A stretch of 6,573 nucleotides of DNA, from NCBI GenBank assembly GCA_031266895.1, contig JAISAD010000021.1:1-6573 (forward strand), read 5' to 3'. Every line of letters begins with the position of its first letter. The stretch's first letter is position 1. The stretch is from Bacteroidales bacterium. GTDB lineage: Bacteria; Bacteroidota; Bacteroidia; Bacteroidales; WCHB1-69. Positions 1 through 4,784 of this stretch are shown here, in pieces. The notes under the pieces are model-generated. The model made no database searches. It had not been told where the DNA came from and saw only the letters and a program-made list of their open reading frames with translations. A program made the position numbers and the translations under genes.

Positions 1-106
1 AGAAGCCCTTACAGAAATGGCGCTGAACCTCCGGCGCAATGGGCACGCTATAGACCAAATCAAAGCCCTCACCGGTCTCTCCGAAGAGGAAATCCGAAAA
101 ATGTAA
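1..106 (+). CDS. C-terminal tail of an Rpn-family nuclease/putative transposase (partial)
   Basis: An open frame enters from the left edge (first whole codon at base 2) and ends at TAA 104-106, giving 34 visible residues that begin EALTEMALNLRR and end TGLSEEEIRKM. This matches the usual end of Rpn-family recombination-promoting nucleases/putative transposases (PDDEXK superfamily): a basic helix, an 'I..I...TGLS.EEI.K' turn-helix, then the stop. Known members are DNA endonucleases that promote recombination and often occur in many copies per genome. The catalytic domain is outside the window, so activity cannot be judged. The gene converges on the minus-strand cluster, with 146 bp between the two stop codons. 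A helix-turn-helix tail of some other protein is possible. Family assignment from this short tail is moderately secure. Confidence 0.6.
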   Translation, partial: EALTEMALNLRRNGHAIDQIKALTGLSEEEIRKM

Positions 107-252
107 GGACGCACGGAAATTCTACCAACATGACGTAATGGGGCGCAACGCCTTGACAAGAACAATAAGGTAATTCGGCGATATCTTTCTTTCGATTTTG
201 CCTTTTTGCTCGGTCGTCCCTCCCTCGCTTTTTGGCAAAACCTCCGCCCTGC
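107..252. other. Convergent intergenic gap, no gene seen
   Basis: This stretch separates the stop of the rightward Rpn-type gene from the stop of the leftward FGE-module gene. I see no conserved reading frame, tRNA or convincing rho-independent terminator. A short hairpin (142-145 with 149-152, loop CAA) and a 7-bp inverted repeat (196-202 with 234-240, 31-base loop) are both too weak to call. A DGR target gene is often followed by accessory, template and reverse-transcriptase sequences; none of these is here. Confidence 0.6.
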
Positions 253-2607
253 CTACTCTGAACTGCAAGCCACGCGGAAGCCAAGAGTGCTACCGTGCAA
301 AAGGGCATTGCGACGAGCCACGTGGCAGTCGTCCGCATAGTGGAACCAACTACCGCCCCGAGTCACGCGGTAGGAGCCGGATGAAGCGCTTGCAGGATTA
401 TTTTGTGTCGAAGCCGGGTAGGCGCCTATCCAGTCGTAGCACCACTCATATACATTCCCGCTCATATCGTATATACCCAGTTCGTTTGCCATTTTTGTGC
501 CGACAGGATGCGGTTTGCCTCCTGAATTATCTCGATACCACGCCACCTCGTCTAAAGTATTACTCCCACTATATTGGTAACCTCTACTTTGTGATCCTCC
601 TCGTGCCGCATATTCCCACTCGGCTTCGGTGGGCAAACGGTACTGCTTACCGGTGGCGTCATTCAAGAGTTCGATAAACATTTGGGCGTCGTTCCATCTT
701 ACAAGCTCTACCGGCAGGTCATTTCCCTTAAAAAGGGACGGATTACTGCCCATTAGCGCTTCCCATTGCGCTTGCGTAATCTCGTATTTGCCAATGTAAA
801 AACTGCTTATCCTCACTTCGTGAACAGGCTTTTCGATATCATCACCCATCCTGAATGTACCACCCTGAAGATAAACCATATTTTGTTCAATAGAGTTAAT
901 TACCTGTTTTTTTACTACCTCCGCTATTTTAGCCTCTGCTGTCTCTACTGCCGTAACATTCGCCGTTTCCACACTGCAAGCCAGGCGGAAGCCAAGATCG
1001 GCGAAGGCGTTAAATTCGGGCAAATTGTAACTGCGATGAGCCACGCGGCAGTAGCCCGCACCGCTGCCCCAACTGCTGCTCCGAGTCACGCGGTAGGAGC
1101 CGGATGAAGCGCCTGTGGGATTATTTTGCGCCGAAGCCGGATAGGTGCCATACCAGTCGTAGCACCACTCAGATACATTCCCGCTCATATCGTATATACC
1201 CAATTCATTTGCCCGTTTTGTGCCTACGGGATGTGGTTTGTCTCCTGAATTATCCTGATACCACGCCACCTCGTCCAAAGTATTACTCCCACTATATTGA
1301 TACCCTCTACTTTGTGTTCCTCCGCGTGCCACATACTCCCACTCTGCCTCTGTCGGCAAACGATAATACTTGCCGGTGGCGGCGTTCAACCGTTTTATAA
1401 ATATTTGGACATCATTCCAGCTTACCTGTTCTACAGGCAGATCGTCTTCCTCATCGAATGACGGATTACTGCCCATTAGCGCTTTCCACTGTGCCTGAGT
1501 CACTTCGTATTTGCTCATGTAAAAATTGTTCAGCGTTACCTTGTGGACAGGTTTTTCGTCATTCCTGCAATCTCCCTTTTGTTCGGAGGTGCAGCCCATC
1601 CTGAATGTACCGCCCTGAACATAAACCATATTCTGTTCAATAGAGTTAAGTGCCTGTTTTTTTACTGCCTCCGCTCTTGTCTCTGCTACCGCCTCTGCTT
1701 CCGCCTCTACTCTTATTTCCGCCTCCGTTTTCCCGGCAATTTTCATTGATATCTTTTGTGTAACGCTTATCAGCGAGTTTATGTCTGAACCGGAGAGCGC
1801 TGCAAAGGCTACTGCCGTAACATTCGCCGTTTCTACGTCTATAAGCGATATGGTCAGCGCTTTTGAACCATACGCCCTGCTTACTTTTGCCGCACATACG
1901 TACTGAACGCCGAACTGTTTACCCAGCGCAGCAAGCTGGTCGTCGTCCACATTACCCGACGACTGATAGTCCTGCTCGCTCCGGAGCTGCTTCAAGAAGG
2001 CGTCGGTGCGCTCCACGGCGGCATACTGTGCGCTTTTGGTAATGGCACTCACTAATTTTATACCCAGTATTTTATTCGTCTCCCCATCGCCAGCCTCGCC
2101 GGTAACGTAAACTGCCACGCGCGCTTTGGACTTGACGGACTGATTCAGGACAGCATACTGCAACAGCTGTGCAGCAATAGCTTCGGATACGCGCATCAGC
2201 GTTTCGAGACTGGTAATCTTGTCGGCTCCGTCAGCAGTGGCAACCACCGACGCATTTTCCACCCCGATAAGCCGGGCAGTAACAAAGTCCCCGCCGGATA
2301 CGGACATCAACTCTGCTACGCACACATATTTCGCTCCCGATTCCCTGCCGAGACGGGCAATGTCATCGTCATCCACGTTGCCCGACCTTTGATACTTTTG
2401 CTCCTTCCGAAGTTGCTGCAGGAAAGAAGCGGTACGCTCCACAGCCACGTAATCCCTGCTGTTGGTAATCGCTTCTTTGAGCGAAGCGCTCAGCATATCG
2501 TTAGCACCTTCCTCCTGCCCGCCGGTAACATACACAGCTACCGTTTGCTGCCCGAAAGCTATACTTGCATATATCACGGCAAGCATTAAAAATACTACTT
2601 TTTTCAT
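253..2607 (-). CDS. Exported protein: two CsgG/LpoB-like repeats plus two lectin-fold FGE-sulfatase modules; likely DGR-type variable protein
   Basis: The protein has 784 residues. Residues 1-20 form a type I signal peptide (MKK, hydrophobic core, ...ASIAFGQ) with no lipobox cysteine, which supports the ATG at 2607. Residues 22-162 and 163-292 are two CsgG/LpoB-like repeats with the core Y.AVERT..FL.QLR.EQ.YQ.SGNVDD and YVC.A. An Ala/Glu-rich linker (293-324) leads to FGE-sulfatase module 1 (326-545), a spacer (546-575) and module 2 (576-784). Both modules show the family marks MVY.QGGTFRMG, YRLPTEAEWEY.ARGG, GIYDMSGNV.EWCYDW and LGFR.AC. The paired cysteines of catalytic formylglycine-generating enzymes are missing, so binding rather than catalysis is likely. 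Segments 514-537 and 755-774 differ as expected for a DGR variable protein. It is the last gene of the cluster, 30 bp after the preceding stop. Domain calls are firm; the ligand is unknown. Confidence 0.9.
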   Translation of the reverse strand: MKKVVFLMLAVIYASIAFGQQTVAVYVTGGQEEGANDMLSASLKEAITNSRDYVAVERTASFLQQLRKEQKYQRSGNVDDDDIARLGRESGAKYVCVAELMSVSGGDFVTARLIGVENASVVATADGADKITSLETLMRVSEAIAAQLLQYAVLNQSVKSKARVAVYVTGEAGDGETNKILGIKLVSAITKSAQYAAVERTDAFLKQLRSEQDYQSSGNVDDDQLAALGKQFGVQYVCAAKVSRAYGSKALTISLIDVETANVTAVAFAALSGSDINSLISVTQKISMKIAGKTEAEIRVEAEAEAVAETRAEAVKKQALNSIEQNMVYVQGGTFRMGCTSEQKGDCRNDEKPVHKVTLNNFYMSKYEVTQAQWKALMGSNPSFDEEDDLPVEQVSWNDVQIFIKRLNAATGKYYRLPTEAEWEYVARGGTQSRGYQYSGSNTLDEVAWYQDNSGDKPHPVGTKRANELGIYDMSGNVSEWCYDWYGTYPASAQNNPTGASSGSYRVTRSSSWGSGAGYCRVAHRSYNLPEFNAFADLGFRLACSVETANVTAVETAEAKIAEVVKKQVINSIEQNMVYLQGGTFRMGDDIEKPVHEVRISSFYIGKYEITQAQWEALMGSNPSLFKGNDLPVELVRWNDAQMFIELLNDATGKQYRLPTEAEWEYAARGGSQSRGYQYSGSNTLDEVAWYRDNSGGKPHPVGTKMANELGIYDMSGNVYEWCYDWIGAYPASTQNNPASASSGSYRVTRGGSWFHYADDCHVARRNALLHGSTLGFRVACSSE
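256..882 (-). repeat. FGE-sulfatase module 2 (second copy of the tandem duplication)
   Basis: Codes residues 576-784, the C-terminus of the protein. It keeps the canonical RGGSW motif and ends at GFRVAC plus three residues. Compared with module 1 it lacks nine residues near its start and has a variable loop four residues shorter. Outside the variable segment the two copies differ by scattered changes, many of them synonymous, so the duplication is not very recent. Confidence 0.85.
286..345 (-). other. Candidate DGR variable region VR2 (module 2)
   Basis: Codes residues 755-774, between RGGSW and LGFRVAC, ten codons from the stop, which is the normal place for a DGR variable region. Codon pairs against VR1 include TTC/GGC, CAC/AGC, TAT/GGT, GCC/TAC and CTT/AAT: both first bases change while the last stays. 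The four codons before LGFR align less cleanly because of a 12-base length difference, and one of those pairs (GGT/TTC) breaks the third-base rule. Confidence 0.65.
945..969. repeat. 25-bp direct repeat, copy 1 (module duplication junction)
   Basis: Identical to 1809-1833. It codes ETANVTAV in the spacer after FGE module 1, while the other copy codes the same peptide near the end of CsgG-like repeat B. It marks the boundary of the segment copied when the FGE module was duplicated. Confidence 0.85.
973..1632 (-). repeat. FGE-sulfatase module 1 (first copy of a tandem duplication)
   Basis: Codes residues 326-545. It is the upstream copy in the direction of transcription, and its start (M327) lies 250 residues before that of module 2. 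It carries an insert with two cysteines (C339 and C347 in the CTSEQKGDC stretch) that module 2 lacks, possibly a disulphide pair. The usual RGGSW motif before the variable segment is RSSSW here. A 32-bp perfect match joins 1081-1112 to 358-389 of module 2, just upstream of the variable segments. Confidence 0.85.
997..1068 (-). other. Candidate DGR variable region VR1 (module 1)
   Basis: Codes residues 514-537, between the SSSW motif and the LGFRLAC framework. Fixed positions (GCG, TGC, GTG GCT, CGC, TTG) alternate with codons of NNC or NNT form. Aligned with VR2, all ten changed codons keep their third base. This is the known signature of adenine-directed mutagenesis of AAC/AAT codons in a template repeat. 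The site is unusual because it is internal to the gene rather than at its 3' end. Confidence 0.65.
1732..2544 (-). repeat. Two tandem CsgG/LpoB-like protein repeats (gene 253-2607)
   Basis: Repeat A (residues 22-162, bases 2122-2544) and repeat B (163-292, bases 1732-2121) are copies of one unit, with the ERT cores 142 residues apart. A reads YVAVERTASFLQQLRKEQ and B reads YAAVERTDAFLKQLRSEQ. A is closest to the first repeat of the neighbouring gene (both have YVCVAE and a late L.R.SE..A..LL), and B is closest to its third (both have LGIKLVSAIT, GKQFGVQYVCAA and SLIDVETA). The ERT...EQ...SG pattern followed by LG...G..YV is typical of the CsgG and LpoB folds, which act at the outer membrane in curli export or as penicillin-binding-protein activators. 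Which role applies here is not shown. Confidence 0.75.
1809..1833. repeat. 25-bp direct repeat, copy 2 (inside CsgG-like repeat B)
   Basis: This is the likely parental copy of the repeat at 945-969. Here the peptide ETANVTAV belongs to the CsgG-like domain, where the corresponding place in the neighbouring gene's third repeat reads IDVETAISIATA. Confidence 0.85.
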
Positions 2608-2637
2608 TTTATCTTCAATTTTTTACCACTATTTATT
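2608..2637 (-). promoter_or_regulatory. Intergenic start region without Shine-Dalgarno
   Basis: The 30 bases before the ATG at 2607 read, on the coding strand, A-rich with ...TTGAAGATAAA directly before the start. There is no GGAGG-type site. A-rich leaders without a Shine-Dalgarno sequence are the rule in Bacteroidota. The gap is too short for an obvious separate promoter, so readthrough from the upstream gene is likely. Confidence 0.6.
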
Positions 2638-4764
2638 CTAATAAGACCGAGGAAGAACTATCTCCAAAAAACCTCTCGTTATTCTCATTCCTTCGATACG
2701 TATATTATTTCCCGTGTTACTACAAATACTGTTCATTTCTACCAACCCCATCAAATATGCAAATCCCAAAGAATAATCAAGCGATTGACCAATGCTGTTT
2801 TCTAAAAGTATTTCAATTTCACCTGTTTCCTCGTTTTTCTTTATCTCGCCACTATTTTCAGAAACAGTTTCTTGATAGGTGTAATTTTTATTATTCTCCA
2901 AATATTCGCGCTCCTCTGTAATTTTATCTGCCACACTTCCTTCATTTTTACAGAAAAATGAATCAGAGTTACGATCATCTTTGCAAGTACTTTTTAGATA
3001 TATATTATCTATTCGCGTTTGAAACATTATCTCCGATTGTTGTTGAAAAATTTCGCCCTTTGATGAAATATAATTATTTATTCCCCACTTAACAACCGGT
3101 CCTGACTTGCCGGATAAAATTTTTACTGCCACGAATATCTCTCCATATTTATTTTTAGCTGTTTTGGTAATTATGTATTTTAGCCGATATTCTTTAATTT
3201 CACGACTATAACTTTCACTCGATAAAGTAGTACGACCATTAGTGGCGTCATAAGTCCCATAACTATTAATTAGGTTTGTTCCCGTAGTGCTGTCATTTCG
3301 CAATTTGTATGATAGTAATGCCGGATAGACAGCTTGCCGGATTGCCAAATCGGTATTCTTCAGGGGAAGAGAGACTCCAACATATTCGTCGTCGGAATGA
3401 TTGAAAAACCAGTCCGGATAATATTCTACTTCCGGAATTTTATTGTCTTCATTATCCAGCAAGCTCTCTGCCACCCTTTGTGTAGCGCCGGTCAGTGCAT
3501 TAAGGTCGTTATCGGTCAACACATCACCGGCTGTGGCAATAGATATGGCTGTTTCCACATCTATCAGCGATACCGCCAAAACCATGTCTCCAAATGAATT
3601 TTTATTGACGGTAGCAGCACACACGTACTGCACACCAAATTGCTTACCCAACTTGGCAAGCTGGCTCTCGTTAACATTGCCGGAATGCTGGTATTGCTGC
3701 TCTTTAGCAAGCTGCATTAGAAACATATCGGTACGTTCCATGGCTGCATACTTGGAGCTATTGGTAATGGCGCTCACAAGTTTTATACCAAGCACTTTGT
3801 TTATATTGCCGGCACTTTCGCCGGTAACATAAACCGCCACACGAGCCTTCTCATTGCCGAAATTATTCAATACAGCGTTATCAATAAGTCTTCCGGCAAC
3901 TATTTCAGACATGCGCAACATGGTTTGAGTATTGTCTATTGCATTTGCGCCATCGGCGCTGGCTATCACAGTCGCTCTCTCTATATCAATAAGGCGGGTG
4001 GTAATAAAATAATCGCTGCCTGCAACGGGCATAATCTCCGCTACACAAACATATTGAACACCGGATTGCCGCCCCAATTCTGCAAGCTGTTTGTCATTGA
4101 CATTCCCGGAACGTTGGTATTGCTGCTCTTTTTGAAGTTGCTCTAAAAACACATCGGTACGTTCCATGGCTGCATACTCGTCGCTATTGGTAAATTCGCT
4201 CACAAGTTTTACACCAAGCAATTTTCTTTTATTCATGTCATTTCCACCTGCGACATACACTGCAACACGTTCTTTTTCTTCTCCGGATTTGTTTGCCGCA
4301 GCACTTTCAAGCAATTTCTTAGCAACGTTTTCGGACATGCGCAACATCGTTTGCGAATCTTTTATTTCATCGGAGCCATCGGCAACTGCGTATACTGCTG
4401 CCTTCTCGACATCAATAAGGCGGGCAGTAATAAAATAATTGCTGCCTTCAACAGGCATAATCTCAGCTACGCAGACATATTTAGCGCCCGACTCTTTACC
4501 CAGACGCGCAAGTTGTTTATCATCTACCGCACCCGATGTTTGATATTTTTGCTCACGCCGGAGTTGATTGAGGAAATCTGTAGTGCGCTCAACGGCTGCA
4601 TAGTTCTCACTCTTTACTATTGCTGATTTTAAGCGCATTTCGAGCATTTTATTATCGCCATCCGTTTTCCCGCCGGTAACGTAAATCGCTATTGTCTGTT
4701 TGGTTTGTCCCCAAACTGCGATTGTGCCTAATACGGCAAGCATTAAAACCAGTATCTTTTTCAT
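2638..4764 (-). CDS. Exported protein with three CsgG/LpoB-like repeats and an unassigned C-terminal domain
   Basis: The protein has 708 residues. Residues 1-20 form a signal peptide (MKKILVLMLAVLGTIAVWGQ) with no lipobox cysteine, nearly parallel to that of the next gene, which supports the ATG at 4764. Three CsgG/LpoB-like repeats follow at about 24-165, 166-307 and 308-438, with an exact 142-residue period (Y28/Y170/Y312 and Y55/Y197/Y339). Residues 443-708 form a different domain that starts PDWFF, then EYVGVS and a helix AIRQAVYPALLSYKL. That opening loosely recalls LPP20-type lipoprotein domains, but I do not recognise it with confidence. It holds C594 and C605, which could pair. The coding DNA for this part is much richer in A+T than the repeats. 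Location is probably periplasm or outer membrane, inferred from the signal peptide and fold. It sits 20 bp after the upstream gene and 30 bp before the FGE-module gene, so co-transcription is likely. Confidence 0.85.
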   Translation of the reverse strand: MKKILVLMLAVLGTIAVWGQTKQTIAIYVTGGKTDGDNKMLEMRLKSAIVKSENYAAVERTTDFLNQLRREQKYQTSGAVDDKQLARLGKESGAKYVCVAEIMPVEGSNYFITARLIDVEKAAVYAVADGSDEIKDSQTMLRMSENVAKKLLESAAANKSGEEKERVAVYVAGGNDMNKRKLLGVKLVSEFTNSDEYAAMERTDVFLEQLQKEQQYQRSGNVNDKQLAELGRQSGVQYVCVAEIMPVAGSDYFITTRLIDIERATVIASADGANAIDNTQTMLRMSEIVAGRLIDNAVLNNFGNEKARVAVYVTGESAGNINKVLGIKLVSAITNSSKYAAMERTDMFLMQLAKEQQYQHSGNVNESQLAKLGKQFGVQYVCAATVNKNSFGDMVLAVSLIDVETAISIATAGDVLTDNDLNALTGATQRVAESLLDNEDNKIPEVEYYPDWFFNHSDDEYVGVSLPLKNTDLAIRQAVYPALLSYKLRNDSTTGTNLINSYGTYDATNGRTTLSSESYSREIKEYRLKYIITKTAKNKYGEIFVAVKILSGKSGPVVKWGINNYISSKGEIFQQQSEIMFQTRIDNIYLKSTCKDDRNSDSFFCKNEGSVADKITEEREYLENNKNYTYQETVSENSGEIKKNEETGEIEILLENSIGQSLDYSLGFAYLMGLVEMNSICSNTGNNIRIEGMRITRGFLEIVLPRSY
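3451..4695 (-). repeat. Three tandem 426-bp CsgG/LpoB-like repeats (gene 2638-4764)
   Basis: Units lie at 4270-4695 (R1), 3844-4269 (R2) and 3451-3843 (R3, shorter at its end). The period is exactly 142 codons. R2 and R3 share a perfect 26-bp stretch (4153-4178 and 3727-3752) coding the YAAMERTD core. R2 resembles R3 in its first half (LGVKLVSEFTNS, GVQYVC) and R1 in its second half (VAEIMPV, YFIT.RLID, TMLRMSE.VA), as expected of an unequal-crossover product. Confidence 0.85.
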
Positions 4765-4784
4765 CTTGTTCTATAATTTTTTTA
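4765..4784 (-). promoter_or_regulatory. 20-bp intergenic start region, A/T-rich, no Shine-Dalgarno
   Basis: On the coding strand the gap runs from an A-tract through TTATAGAACAAG to the ATG at 4764. No purine-rich anti-Shine-Dalgarno match is present, and there is no room for a separate promoter inside the gap. It resembles the next gap in the cluster and fits Bacteroidota translation starts. Confidence 0.55.

Noticed and set aside
142..152. Short hairpin (4-bp GC stem, 3-base loop) after the Rpn-type stop
   Set aside because: The stem is only four pairs plus two possible G-U pairs and has no T-tract after it, so it is not a credible terminator.
153..158. TTGACA resembling a -35 box
   Set aside because: There is no -10 element at 16-18 bp spacing, and this consensus is not the Bacteroidota one. 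It lies between two convergent stop codons, where no gene needs a promoter.
196..240. 7-bp inverted repeat (TTTTGCC/GGCAAAA) downstream of the FGE-module gene
   Set aside because: The 31-base loop, the lack of stem extension and the lack of a following U-tract on the minus strand make it too weak to call a terminator.
69..338. Minus-strand 89-residue frame starting with a hydrophobic, signal-like stretch (MRTTATWLVAMPFC)
   Set aside because: It lies out of frame over the end of the FGE-module gene, and its hydrophobic part is the shifted reading of the variable segment. No conserved family is recognised and the real gene fully explains the DNA.
198..677. Plus-strand 159-residue frame, with a similar one at 1104-1400
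   Set aside because: These are antisense readings of the two FGE modules. They resemble each other only because the modules are duplicates.
3443..3832. Plus-strand frames of 73-129 residues opposite the CsgG-like repeats
   Set aside because: They are antisense shadows that recur with the repeat period; there is no start context or family match.
3451..4695. Regularly spaced repeats that could suggest an array of DNA elements
   Set aside because: The 426-bp period is in frame with coding repeats of a protein domain. There are no short identical repeats with unique spacers, so this is not CRISPR.
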